This document shows, piece after piece, positions 8,303 through 16,568 of a stretch of 64,000 bases of DNA. The notes below the pieces were generated by a model. That model was given only the letters and a program-made list of their open reading frames with translations. It was not told the origin of the DNA and searched no databases. How positions within the stretch are numbered: the stretch's first letter is position 1; each line of letters opens with the position of its first letter. The position numbers and the translations under genes are program-made. Source of the stretch: Flavobacterium tagetis (GTDB lineage: Bacteria; Bacteroidota; Bacteroidia; Flavobacteriales; Flavobacteriaceae); contig NZ_JAERSF010000005.1 of the NCBI RefSeq assembly GCF_016735615.1, positions 186,001-250,000 on the forward strand, given 5' to 3'.

Positions 8303-9649
8303 ATGACTACTCTAAACGAATTGAATGCTATATCGCCAATTGACGGAAGATATAGAAATAAAACTCAAAATTTAGCACCTTTCTTCTCTGAAGAAGCTTT
8401 AATAAAATACCGCGTTTTGGTTGAAGTGGAATACTTCATTGCTTTATGCCAAATTCCATTGCCACAATTGCAAGGTATTGATTCTAGTTTATTTGAAAGT
8501 TTGAGAAACATTTACAAAAACTTCTCAACTGAAGATGCTCTTTGGATTAAAGAAACAGAAAAAGTGACCAACCACGACGTAAAAGCGGTTGAATATTTTA
8601 TTAAAGATGCTTTTGAGAAATTAGGTTTATCTCAATACAAAGAGTTCATTCACTTCGGATTAACGTCTCAAGATATTAATAACACTGCAATTCCGCTTTC
8701 TACAAAAGAAGCGTTTGAGCAAGTTTATATGCCAACTTTAATTGCTGTAATTGCAAAATTAAAAGAATTAAGCGTTGAGTGGAAAGATATTCCAATGCTG
8801 GCACGTACACACGGACAGCCTGCTTCTCCTACTCGTTTAGGAAAAGAGATTTTAGTTTTCGTAGAACGTTTAGAAGAGCAAATGCGTTTGTTATTCAATA
8901 TTCCGTTTGCGGCTAAATTTGGAGGAGCAACAGGAAATTTCAATGCGCATCACGTAGCATACCCGCAAATTGACTGGAAACAATTCGGAAATAAATTTGT
9001 TGAGACGGATCTTGGTTTAAAACATTCTTTTCCAACAACTCAAATTGAGCATTACGATCATTTTGCAGCTTTCTTTGATGCTTTAAAAAGAATAAATACG
9101 ATTATCATCGATTTAGATCGTGACATCTGGACGTACGTTTCAATGGATTATTTCAAACAAAAAATCAAAGCTGGAGAAATTGGTTCGTCTGCAATGCCGC
9201 ACAAAGTAAACCCAATTGATTTTGAAAACTCTGAAGGAAACTTAGGAATTGCAAATGCTATTTTTGAGCATCTTTCTGCAAAATTACCAATCTCAAGATT
9301 ACAGCGCGATTTAACTGACAGTACTGTTTTACGTAATGTTGGTGTTCCTTTTGGACATACAGTTATAGCTTTTGAAGCTACTTTAAAAGGTTTAAACAAA
9401 TTACTTTTAAACGAAAGCAAATTTGCTGAAGATTTAGAGAAAAACTGGGCTGTGGTTGCTGAAGCAATCCAAACTATTTTACGTCGTGAAGCATATCCAA
9501 ACCCTTACGAAGCTTTAAAAGGATTAACAAGAACTAATGAAGCAATTGACAAAAATGCAATTCATAATTTCATTGCAACTCTAGAAGTTTCTGATGCCGT
9601 TAGAGCAGAATTATTGGCTATAACTCCTAGTAATTACACAGGAATTTAA
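8303..9649 (+). CDS. purB: Adenylosuccinate lyase
   Basis: Cleaves SAICAR and adenylosuccinate in purine synthesis, cytosolic homotetramer. The fumarase/aspartase signature is GSSAMPHKVNPIDFENSEGN at about residue 293, and the active-site loops TSQDINNTA and ARTHGQPASPT are present. 448 aa matches the E. coli-type enzyme (456). It has its own promoter element and is followed by a strong terminator, so it is a single-gene unit. Start chosen because the ATG begins the family-typical N-terminus LNELNAISPIDGRY. Confidence 0.97.
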   Translation: MTTLNELNAISPIDGRYRNKTQNLAPFFSEEALIKYRVLVEVEYFIALCQIPLPQLQGIDSSLFESLRNIYKNFSTEDALWIKETEKVTNHDVKAVEYFIKDAFEKLGLSQYKEFIHFGLTSQDINNTAIPLSTKEAFEQVYMPTLIAVIAKLKELSVEWKDIPMLARTHGQPASPTRLGKEILVFVERLEEQMRLLFNIPFAAKFGGATGNFNAHHVAYPQIDWKQFGNKFVETDLGLKHSFPTTQIEHYDHFAAFFDALKRINTIIIDLDRDIWTYVSMDYFKQKIKAGEIGSSAMPHKVNPIDFENSEGNLGIANAIFEHLSAKLPISRLQRDLTDSTVLRNVGVPFGHTVIAFEATLKGLNKLLLNESKFAEDLEKNWAVVAEAIQTILRREAYPNPYEALKGLTRTNEAIDKNAIHNFIATLEVSDAVRAELLAITPSNYTGI

Positions 9650-9671
9650 GAAAAACACCAAATATTTTACC

Positions 9672-9706
9672 AAAAAAAGCTATCTTTATCGAGATAGCTT
9701 TTTTTT
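9672..9706 (+). terminator. Rho-independent terminator after purB
   Basis: Stem AGCTATCT / AGATAGCT with loop TTATCG, flanked by A-run and T-run. Confidence 0.9.
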
Positions 9707-9818
9707 ATTAAATCCAAAGGCAAATCCAGAGTAGACTACTTTATTTTAATAAGAGTCAATGAATTTCATTTGAAATAAAAAGCTGGATCAGCCACTTAAA
9801 AAAATACGACATTTTTAT

Positions 9819-12092
9819 ATGATTGCATTAAGCGCCGCTGCTGAAAGTACACACCATTTACAACCTCTAATTAGTGATTTAGGATTAATCCTAATGACTG
9901 CCGGAATCGCCGTTCTATTATTTAGAAAAATGAAACAGCCTTTGGTTTTGGGCTACCTGATCGCAGGATTTTTAGCTGGAAACCATTTTGATTTTTTCCC
10001 ATCTATAACCGACATGAAAAGTGTCGAAGTCTGGGCAGAAATTGGGGTTATATTTTTACTTTTTAGTTTAGGACTCGAATTCAGCTTTAAGAAACTAATG
10101 AAGGTTGGAGGAACTTCGTCTGTCACCGCCATAACCCAGATTTTGTTTATGACCGTAATTGGTTACGCAGTCGGACAATGGATGGGTTGGGGAAAAATGG
10201 ATAGTATTTTCTTGGGAGCAACGCTTTCTATTTCGTCCACAACAATTATCATCAGAGCTTTTGATGAATTGGGAGTAAAAGGAAAAAAGTTCGTCGGAAT
10301 TGTTTTCGGAGCTTTAATCGTTGAAGATATTGTTGCCATTTTGATGCTGGTTTTATTATCGACTATAGCAGTAAGCGATCAGGTTTCAGGCACCGCATTA
10401 TTACAATCTGTTTTAAAACTTATTTTCTTTTTAATCATTTGGTTTTTAGGAGGAATTTTTATTATTCCAACTATTTTCAAAAAAGCGAAACATCTCTTAA
10501 CAGATGAAATGCTATTGATTATCTCATTGGCATTATGTTTAATGATGGTAATTTTTGCTTCAAATGTTGGTTTTTCACCGGCTTTAGGTGCTTTCATCAT
10601 GGGTTCTATTATTGCTGAAACTACGATGGCAGAAAAAATCGAACATTTAATACAGCCTGTAAAAGATTTTTTTGGCGCCGTCTTCTTTGTATCGGTTGGA
10701 ATGCTAATTAACCCTGTAACACTGATAAATTATGCACTTCCTGTTGCTATAATTACTTTATTGACCATATTCGGAAAAGCATTTAGTTCTTCTATCGGAG
10801 CATTAATTTCTGGACAGCCGTTAAAACAATCTGTTCAAACCGGAATGAGTTTAGCACAAATTGGTGAGTTCTCGTTTATTATTGCCACTCTTGGAATGTC
10901 TCTAAAAGTTACGAGTGATTTCTTATATCCAATTATTGTGGCAGTATCTGCAATTACTACATTTACAACTCCATTTTTAATTAAATATTCAGAGCGTTTT
11001 GCTTTCTTTTTAGAATCAAAAATGCCTAAAAGATGGGTTAAAAATATTAACCGCTACAGTGTGAATGCACAAGCAATTAAATCTGTCAGTACTTGGCAGA
11101 TTGTTCTTCGTTCTTCGATTACACAAATAATTCTTCACACCATCATTATTACGGCCATTATATTATTGTCATCAAAATTTGTAGCGCCATTAGTTGCCAA
11201 CACAAGATTCGGAAACACGTTAGCAGCTTTACTGACTCTAGTTGTAATTGCACCTTTTTTATGGGCTCTTTCGCTTCGTCGTGTAAAAGTAGATGAAGTT
11301 GAAGCACTATGGGAAGAACGCAAATACCGTGGCGCACTTTTAATGCTTATCTTAATAAGAATGAGTCTTGGTTTATTCTTTGTCGGATTCTTATTGAATA
11401 TTTTCTTCTCTCCTTTAGTGGCTTTCGTAGCCCTAATAATTGCAATTGGAGCTTATCAAATTTTTCCTAAAAAGCTAAATGAGCAATACCATAAAATTGA
11501 AAATCACTTTTTGAAAAACCTCAACGATCGTGAGAACAAAAAGATTGACAGAAGATATGCCAATTTGATGCCATGGGACGGACACATGTCTTTCTTCGAA
11601 ATTAAAAAAGAATCTAATTTAGTTGGACAGACTTTACAGGAACTCAAAATTCGCGAACAATTAGGAATTAATATCGCCTACATTAAACGTGGTGAAGTCA
11701 CAATTCCGATTCCTACCAAAACGGAACGTTTATTTCCTGGCGACGAAATTTGTGTAATTGGAACCGACGCGCAAATTGCAGAATTCACAAAATTCTTAAC
11801 TCAAAACGAAACCGAACCACCTACAAAAGTAGAAGAAACCGATATTGTTTTACGCCAGCTTGAAGTTTCTCAAGATGAGTTTATTCAAAAAAGCATCGGA
11901 CAATTTAGAGCCAAAACAGACGGAATGGTCGTAGGAATTGAACGAAACGGAAACCGTATCCTAAATCCAGAATCGAGCTTAATCTTAGAGAAAAATGATA
12001 TTTTGTGGGTTGTTGGAGATAAGAAAAAAATGAATGCTTTGATGGCTTTTGAAGGTGCAAAGATTCAAAGGGACAGAGGTTCAAAGGAATAA
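9819..12092 (+). CDS. Monovalent cation:proton antiporter, KefB/CPA2 type, with two TrkA-C domains
   Basis: Inner-membrane K+ or Na+/H+ exchanger. About 12 helices cover residues 15-390, with the CPA2 signatures LGYLIAGFLAG and FLLFSLGLEFS, and more helices at 425-545. Two cytosolic RCK-C/TrkA-C domains follow, at about 580-655 and 670-750 (FEIKKESNLVGQTLQELKI). This order fits flavobacterial antiporters. The last 12 residues, GAKIQRDRGSKE, are encoded by a copy of an intergenic repeat that also encodes the tail of MeaB (GAKVQSDKGSK), so the natural stop was probably replaced. Ion specificity is not clear from sequence. Confidence 0.93.
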   Translation: MIALSAAAESTHHLQPLISDLGLILMTAGIAVLLFRKMKQPLVLGYLIAGFLAGNHFDFFPSITDMKSVEVWAEIGVIFLLFSLGLEFSFKKLMKVGGTSSVTAITQILFMTVIGYAVGQWMGWGKMDSIFLGATLSISSTTIIIRAFDELGVKGKKFVGIVFGALIVEDIVAILMLVLLSTIAVSDQVSGTALLQSVLKLIFFLIIWFLGGIFIIPTIFKKAKHLLTDEMLLIISLALCLMMVIFASNVGFSPALGAFIMGSIIAETTMAEKIEHLIQPVKDFFGAVFFVSVGMLINPVTLINYALPVAIITLLTIFGKAFSSSIGALISGQPLKQSVQTGMSLAQIGEFSFIIATLGMSLKVTSDFLYPIIVAVSAITTFTTPFLIKYSERFAFFLESKMPKRWVKNINRYSVNAQAIKSVSTWQIVLRSSITQIILHTIIITAIILLSSKFVAPLVANTRFGNTLAALLTLVVIAPFLWALSLRRVKVDEVEALWEERKYRGALLMLILIRMSLGLFFVGFLLNIFFSPLVAFVALIIAIGAYQIFPKKLNEQYHKIENHFLKNLNDRENKKIDRRYANLMPWDGHMSFFEIKKESNLVGQTLQELKIREQLGINIAYIKRGEVTIPIPTKTERLFPGDEICVIGTDAQIAEFTKFLTQNETEPPTKVEETDIVLRQLEVSQDEFIQKSIGQFRAKTDGMVVGIERNGNRILNPESSLILEKNDILWVVGDKKKMNALMAFEGAKIQRDRGSKE

Positions 12093-12118
12093 AGGTTCAA
12101 AGGAGCATAGGCTCAAAC
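12054..12118. repeat. AAAGGTTCAAAG-type intergenic repeat, left part, reaching into the antiporter gene
   Basis: Tandem words GGTTCAAAGG appear three times. The first 39 bases are the 3' end of the antiporter reading frame. Matches 17655-17690 at 29 of the first 33 bases. Confidence 0.8.
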
Positions 12119-12130
12119 GTCTCAAAAAAG

Positions 12131-12172
12131 AAAAGGCTGAGATTTTTCTATTTGGAAAAATCTCAGCCTTTT
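12131..12172. terminator. Bidirectional terminator between convergent genes
   Basis: Perfect 17-bp stem with core GGCTGAGATT, loop CTATTTGG, with A/T tracts on both sides. Serves the antiporter and the peroxiredoxin. Confidence 0.9.
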
Positions 12173-12173
12173 A

Positions 12174-12203
12174 AACTTTGTCCCTTTGAACCTCTGCACC
12201 TAA
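12174..12203. repeat. AAAGGTTCAAAG-type repeat, right part (inverted)
   Basis: Reads CTTTGTCCCTTTGAACCTCT, the reverse complement of the left part at 12054-12118; the terminator lies between the two. Confidence 0.7.
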
Positions 12204-12207
12204 AAAA

Positions 12208-12846
12208 TTACTTATTCGGCTGTGGTGTCAATCTCAAATAAGGTTTAATTGGTGTATGTCCTTTTGGGAATTTTGCTGGAATGTCGCTGTCTGGAATTGC
12301 AGGTGCAATTACCACATCTTCTCCATCTTTCCAATTTGCTGGAGTAGCAACACTATAATTTGCTGTCAATTGTAAACTATCAATTACACGAAGCAATTCG
12401 TCAAAATTTCTTCCTGTTGAAGCTGGATAAGTCAACGTTAATTTGATTTTTTTATCTGGTCCGATAACAAAAACAGAACGAACTGTAAATTTATCACTTG
12501 CATTTGGATGAAGCATATCATATAAATTAGCTACTTTTTTATCCTCATCTGCAATGATTGGAAAATTTACTTCTGTATTTTGAGTTTCGTTGATATCTTT
12601 AATCCACTCTTTGTGCGAATCTAAACCGTCTACACTCAGAGCAATAACTTTAGTATTTCTTTTTTTGAATTCTGGCACATAGTTCGCCACAGTTCCCAAT
12701 TCAGTTGTACAAACAGGAGTAAAATCTGCTGGATGCGAAAACAAAACACCCCACGAATCACCTAGCCATTCGTGAAAATTAATTGGTCCTTGTGTGGTTT
12801 CTGCGTGAAAGTCCGGAGCTATATCGCCTAATCTTAATGTTGACAT
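12208..12846 (-). CDS. Peroxiredoxin, 1-Cys (Prx6) type
   Basis: Thiol peroxidase that reduces H2O2 and lipid peroxides. The peroxidatic Cys46 is in DFTPVCTTE, and no second cysteine is visible, which with 212 aa and the long C-terminal dimer arm (GHTPIKPYLRLTPQP) puts it in the Prx6 group. No signal peptide, so cytosolic. It is convergent with the antiporter and separate from the AEC gene behind it by 112 bases. The start is the only Met before the family-typical LRLGDIAPDF. Confidence 0.94.
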   Translation of the reverse strand: MSTLRLGDIAPDFHAETTQGPINFHEWLGDSWGVLFSHPADFTPVCTTELGTVANYVPEFKKRNTKVIALSVDGLDSHKEWIKDINETQNTEVNFPIIADEDKKVANLYDMLHPNASDKFTVRSVFVIGPDKKIKLTLTYPASTGRNFDELLRVIDSLQLTANYSVATPANWKDGEDVVIAPAIPDSDIPAKFPKGHTPIKPYLRLTPQPNK

Positions 12847-12958
12847 AATTTCATTTTTTTAGTTCATCTAAAATTAACCAAAAAAAGCATATAGAAAACA
12901 TTGAATTTCTTAAAAAAAGTTAAAATTCTACTTTGTCGATATAATTAGTATTTTACTC

Positions 12959-13870
12959 CTAAATAAAGCTAAGAACAAAATACCAGAAAGCGAGTGTAAT
13001 AAAGGAAATAGGAATTCCGAAACCGATCATCATACTGCTTAATTTTGGTTTTAATCCGTATGTTGAAGCTAAGATTGCTCCCGTTATCATGGGTGCCATG
13101 GCGGTTTCCATGATCGTAATTTTTATCACTTCAGAATGCTGGTTAAAAATAAAAACATACAACACAAAAATTACAAAAGGAATCAACAGCAGTTTAAAGA
13201 AAAGTCCAAGTCGTAAAAATTTCCAATGCTGGCTTTTTCTATCAAAAGTCAATTGCAAACCAACAGAAAGCAAAGCTAAAGGCGTTACCAGACTTCCTAT
13301 TTTTAATAATACAGATTGAAAGTTTACATTTAAATTATAATCGAAAATATTCATTAGACACGCCAAAACAAACATCAGAAATGGCGGAAACGTGATGATT
13401 TTTTTTATAATCCCTAATGCATTCGGACTTCCTTTAGAATAAAAAGCGGCAGTAAAAACGCCAAGTGTTGAAACCACCACAAAAGTTCCGGGCTGATCTA
13501 CCAATACGGCCGTTTCCAAGCCTTTCTTTCCAAACAAAGCTTCAATAATTGGATATCCAAGAAAAGAACTATTGCTTAATCCTGCTGTCAAAATCAGACA
13601 TCCAATCAATTTATTAGACCAGCCATTTCTTCTTCCTAAAAAATGAAAAAAAATAAACGCCAAAATATAAGTAATCCACCCTGCTCCTATCGGAAATAGC
13701 AATTCACTGCTCCATTTTATTTTAGGAATATGATATAAAGTAATCGCAGGAAGGCAGAAATAAATAACAATTTTATTGAGCGTCTTATAAACATGAGTAG
13801 GAAATTGTTTTACGTGCTGCAAAACTAAACCCAGCGAAAGAAAGAGAAATATTAGTATAAAGTTGTTCAT
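12959..13870 (-). CDS. AEC-family (auxin efflux carrier-like) permease
   Basis: Membrane transporter of the AEC/BART group with about 10 helices over 303 aa and the usual internal inverted symmetry. Conserved stretches include LTAGLSNSSFLGYPI near residue 93 and the polar break in MAPMITGAILASTYGL near 260. Members export or import organic acids such as malate; the substrate cannot be told here. Divergent from the Crp-type regulator gene, with which it shares a 106-base gap. Confidence 0.88.
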   Translation of the reverse strand: MNNFILIFLFLSLGLVLQHVKQFPTHVYKTLNKIVIYFCLPAITLYHIPKIKWSSELLFPIGAGWITYILAFIFFHFLGRRNGWSNKLIGCLILTAGLSNSSFLGYPIIEALFGKKGLETAVLVDQPGTFVVVSTLGVFTAAFYSKGSPNALGIIKKIITFPPFLMFVLACLMNIFDYNLNVNFQSVLLKIGSLVTPLALLSVGLQLTFDRKSQHWKFLRLGLFFKLLLIPFVIFVLYVFIFNQHSEVIKITIMETAMAPMITGAILASTYGLKPKLSSMMIGFGIPISFITLAFWYFVLSFI

Positions 13871-13976
13871 ATCATGGCTTCAAGACAAAAATAGGAAATT
13901 ATAAATTGATGCACTGAACAAATTATCTCCTCTCTTCGAGTTTTTTGTTACTTTTAATATGTAATTCTAAAAATCT

Positions 13977-14543
13977 ATGCAGCAAATAAGGGATAATTTG
14001 GAACTAATGGCTAAACTTTCTGATGAAGATTGGAACATCTTTTCGTCAAAACTCATTCGACAGGAATTTTCAAAGAAAACAGCAGTACTTCAAACTGGTC
14101 ATATAGAAAATTACCTTTCCTTTATAGAAAAAGGAATTCTTAGATATTATGTTCCTTCTGAAAATAAAGATCTAACTTTTACTTTTGTATTCGATGGCGA
14201 ATTTACAAGCGGATATGATTCATTTATTACCAGATTACCTGTAAACTATACTATCGAAGCTCTTGCTGACACCATACTTTGGCGCATTTCTTATAATGAC
14301 CTTCAGGACATTTATGCCGAAACTAAAATTGGTAATACCATTGGCCGACTAGCAAGCGAAGGATTATTTCTTAAAAAATCAAAGAGAGAACTGTCTTTGC
14401 TAAACGATTCTGCTGAGCAGCGATATCTCAATTTATTCACAGAACAGCCACATCTAATACAAAAAATTCCACAAAAATATCTTGCCTCTTACATTGGCAT
14501 TACTCCGCAAGCTTTAAGCCGAATCAGAAAACGTATTTATTAA
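13977..14543 (+). CDS. Crp/Fnr-family transcriptional regulator
   Basis: Small regulator with an N-terminal cyclic-nucleotide-binding-like beta-roll (about 20-115) and a C-terminal winged helix; the recognition segment is IPQKYLASYIGITPQALSRIRKR (165-187). The cAMP-contacting Arg/Glu signature is not obvious, so the ligand is unknown. 188 aa is the usual length in Bacteroidota. It lies between the AEC gene (divergent) and the DoxX gene 58 bases downstream, both plausible targets. Confidence 0.88.
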   Translation: MQQIRDNLELMAKLSDEDWNIFSSKLIRQEFSKKTAVLQTGHIENYLSFIEKGILRYYVPSENKDLTFTFVFDGEFTSGYDSFITRLPVNYTIEALADTILWRISYNDLQDIYAETKIGNTIGRLASEGLFLKKSKRELSLLNDSAEQRYLNLFTEQPHLIQKIPQKYLASYIGITPQALSRIRKRIY

Positions 14544-14601
14544 CCCAGGTTCATTGTTTTAGGTTTCTTTACTGTGCAACTTTGTACAATAAAAAAAAGA
14601 T

Positions 14602-15066
14602 ATGGAAACCTTAATCGTGCTTTTTGGAGTTTTTATCGCCATACTACTTATTATTTGGCTTACAACTAAACGATTTGAATTAGCATTTGCTGGCAGAGTC
14701 GCTATGGCAGTTATGCTAGTATTTACTGCTATTGGACATTTTGTTTTTGCTAAAGGAATGGCAATGATGATCTCTTTTTTGCCTTGGGCAAATGCCATTG
14801 TGTTTATCACAGGAGTCATAGAATTAATTGCCGCAATTGGATTGCTACTTCCGAAAACCAAAGTCCTTACAGGAAAACTGCTAATTTTATTTTTTATTTT
14901 ACTGCTTCCAGCTAACATCTATGCCGCAATCCACAATGTCAATTTACAAACAGCCGATTATACTGGCAAAGGTTTATCGTATTTATGGATCAGAATACCA
15001 ATGCAACTTCTTTTTATAGCATGGGTATATTTTTCTTCACTAAGAATCAATCAAAAATCAAAATAG
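14602..15066 (+). CDS. DoxX-like family membrane protein
   Basis: Four-helix inner-membrane protein of 154 aa (helices near 3-20, 33-52, 66-84 and 95-115, with a fifth hydrophobic stretch at 130-145). The family is linked to redox or quinone-related functions but has no settled activity. It follows the Crp-type gene in the same direction and ends before a strong terminator. Confidence 0.75.
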   Translation: METLIVLFGVFIAILLIIWLTTKRFELAFAGRVAMAVMLVFTAIGHFVFAKGMAMMISFLPWANAIVFITGVIELIAAIGLLLPKTKVLTGKLLILFFILLLPANIYAAIHNVNLQTADYTGKGLSYLWIRIPMQLLFIAWVYFSSLRINQKSK

Positions 15067-15074
15067 TCAATACG

Positions 15075-15111
15075 AAAAAAGCACATCTTTAATATGAATG
15101 ATGTGCTTTTT
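15075..15111 (+). terminator. Rho-independent terminator after the DoxX gene
   Basis: Stem AAAAAGCACATC / GATGTGCTTTTT with a 12-base loop. Confidence 0.88.
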
Positions 15112-15162
15112 CCATTAGTTTATTTTGTAAATTTAATTGCTTTAATTAATTTTTAGTTAAAA

Positions 15163-15195
15163 TTGTTTTTTGAGTTACAAAAAGATGTAAATTTG
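15163..15195 (+). promoter_or_regulatory. Promoter of the Rrf2 regulator gene
   Basis: TTG at 15163-15165, 22-base spacer, TAAATTTG at 15188-15195 (exact TAnnTTTG). The predicted transcript start is inside the operator-like site at 15194-15212. Confidence 0.6.
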
Positions 15196-15212
15196 TAACA
15201 TATTTTATTACA
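15194..15212. promoter_or_regulatory. Operator-like palindrome at the Rrf2 gene start
   Basis: TGTAA-N9-TTACA, two bases before the ATG and overlapping the -7 element. A near copy (17 of 19 bases) lies before the next gene at 15644-15662. Confidence 0.6.
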
Positions 15213-15214
15213 GT

Positions 15215-15622
15215 ATGATTTCAGGTAAATTTGCCATAACGATTCACATTCTTACTTTGCTCCATAAATTCCCAAATGATTATATGTCATCGGAATATAT
15301 TGCGGGAAGTATTAATCTAAATCCGGTTTTGGTTCGAAAAGAAATTGCCAACCTAAAAGCACATCATATTGTAGAAAGTAAAGAAGGAAAAAATGGCGGT
15401 ACAAAATTGGCAGTAAACGCTGCTGAACTGACTTTAAAACAAATATTCGAAATGACCTTTGAAACTATTGGTTTAGGTTTCGCAAAGAATCAGCCAAATC
15501 CTGATTGCCCTGTTGGCAAAAACATCAATCAGCATTTGGAGAATTTATATAGTGAAATGAATCAGAAAGTCAGCGCACAGCTTGAAGGGATTTCATTGGA
15601 AGATTTTTCGAATCAATTTTAA
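15215..15622 (+). CDS. Rrf2-family transcriptional regulator
   Basis: Winged-helix repressor of 135 aa. HTH near residues 24-48 (MSSEYIAGSINLNPVLVRKEI) and the wing GKNGGTKLA (58-66). Only one cysteine (C98, NPDCPVG) is present, so the three-Cys [2Fe-2S] site of IscR/NsrR is absent; a thiol-based sensor like YwnA/CymR-type or HypR is possible. The operator-like site directly at its start suggests self-repression, and the same site lies before the reductase gene 57 bases downstream, which is therefore the likely target. Confidence 0.9.
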   Translation: MISGKFAITIHILTLLHKFPNDYMSSEYIAGSINLNPVLVRKEIANLKAHHIVESKEGKNGGTKLAVNAAELTLKQIFEMTFETIGLGFAKNQPNPDCPVGKNINQHLENLYSEMNQKVSAQLEGISLEDFSNQF

Positions 15623-15643
15623 AACTATTTTTTTATCCAAAAC

Positions 15644-15662
15644 TGTAACATTTTTTATTACT
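15644..15662. promoter_or_regulatory. Second operator-like site, upstream of the NAD(P)H-binding gene
   Basis: TGTAA-N9-TTACT; identical to the site at 15194-15212 except in two positions. It sits 17 bases before the start codon. Confidence 0.55.
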
Positions 15663-15679
15663 AAATAAAATTATATATT

Positions 15680-16321
15680 ATGAAAATCGCACTTATCGGA
15701 GCTACAGGATTTGTTGGCTCAGCAATTTTAAACGAATTAGCAGACAGAAAACACGAAATTACTGCAATTGCAAGAACTCCAAAAGATACAGCAAATGCTA
15801 AATGGGTTGCTGCAGATATTTTTAATGTTGACGCTTTAGCAGAAATTTTAAGAGGTCACGATGCTGTTGTCAATGCTTATAATCCGGGTTGGACTAACCC
15901 TAATATTTATGATGACTTTTTAGCAGGTTCAAAAGCTATTCAAGAAGCGGTTAAAAAATCAGGCGTTAAACGTTTCATTACAATCGGTGGAGCTGGAAGT
16001 TTATATGTTGCTCCAGATTTACAAGCAGTTGACACTCCAGATTTTCCAAAAGAGATTTTCCCTGGTGCCAATGCTGCGAGACATTATTTAAATATCATTA
16101 AAGAAGAAAAAGATTTAGATTGGGCATTCTTCAGTCCTGCTTTCGAAATGCATGCTGGAACTAAAACTGGAAGAACTGGAAAATATCGTTTAGGATTAGA
16201 AAATCCTGTTTTCAATGACGAACAAAGAAGTATTTTATCTGTAGAAGATTTGGCAGTTGTTATTGCTGATGAAGTAGAAACTCCAAAACATCACCAAGTT
16301 AGATTTACTGCTGGCTACTAA
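15680..16321 (+). CDS. NAD(P)H-binding (NmrA/SDR-like) oxidoreductase
   Basis: Rossmann protein of 213 aa with the dinucleotide loop GATGFVG (8-14) and the second strand TAIARTPKD (31-39), which suits NADP. It belongs to the atypical SDR / NAD(P)H-binding group near YwnB and flavin-reductase-like proteins. A classical YxxxK is not clear. It follows the Rrf2 gene and shares its operator, so it is likely induced by the Rrf2 signal, probably thiol or electrophile stress. The substrate is unknown. Confidence 0.87.
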   Translation: MKIALIGATGFVGSAILNELADRKHEITAIARTPKDTANAKWVAADIFNVDALAEILRGHDAVVNAYNPGWTNPNIYDDFLAGSKAIQEAVKKSGVKRFITIGGAGSLYVAPDLQAVDTPDFPKEIFPGANAARHYLNIIKEEKDLDWAFFSPAFEMHAGTKTGRTGKYRLGLENPVFNDEQRSILSVEDLAVVIADEVETPKHHQVRFTAGY

Positions 16322-16340
16322 AAATATTTTAAGTTTTTTT

Positions 16341-16448
16341 GCCACGAATTCACGAATTTTCTTTTTAAAATCTTTATCTAATATTATTCGAATTAATTCG
16401 AAAAAATAATCTCAAAGATTTTAAAAAGAAAATTCGTGAATTCGTGGC
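16341..16448. repeat. Long perfect inverted repeat (35-bp arms) of the GCCACGAATT family
   Basis: Arms at 16341-16375 and 16414-16448 are exact reverse complements, beginning GCCACGAATTCACG. The 38-base centre holds a second palindrome, TTCGAATTAATTCGAA. It lies between the reductase gene and meaB and can form a long hairpin or cruciform. Confidence 0.9.
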
Positions 16449-16490
16449 AAACTTTTTTTTACTCCTTTTGAGAATAACAAATTAGCGGAA

Positions 16491-16508
16491 ATTCGTGTAA
16501 TTGGTGGC
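16491..16508. repeat. Half copy of the GCCAC/GTGGC repeat family
   Basis: ATTCGTGTAATTGGTGGC, a single arm without its partner; a similar half copy is at 24217-24244. Confidence 0.55.
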
Positions 16509-16568
16509 AAACTAACTTTTTGAAACTGTTTTTGTTTTCTGTACTTTTACATTTCTAAAAAGTGCGTT

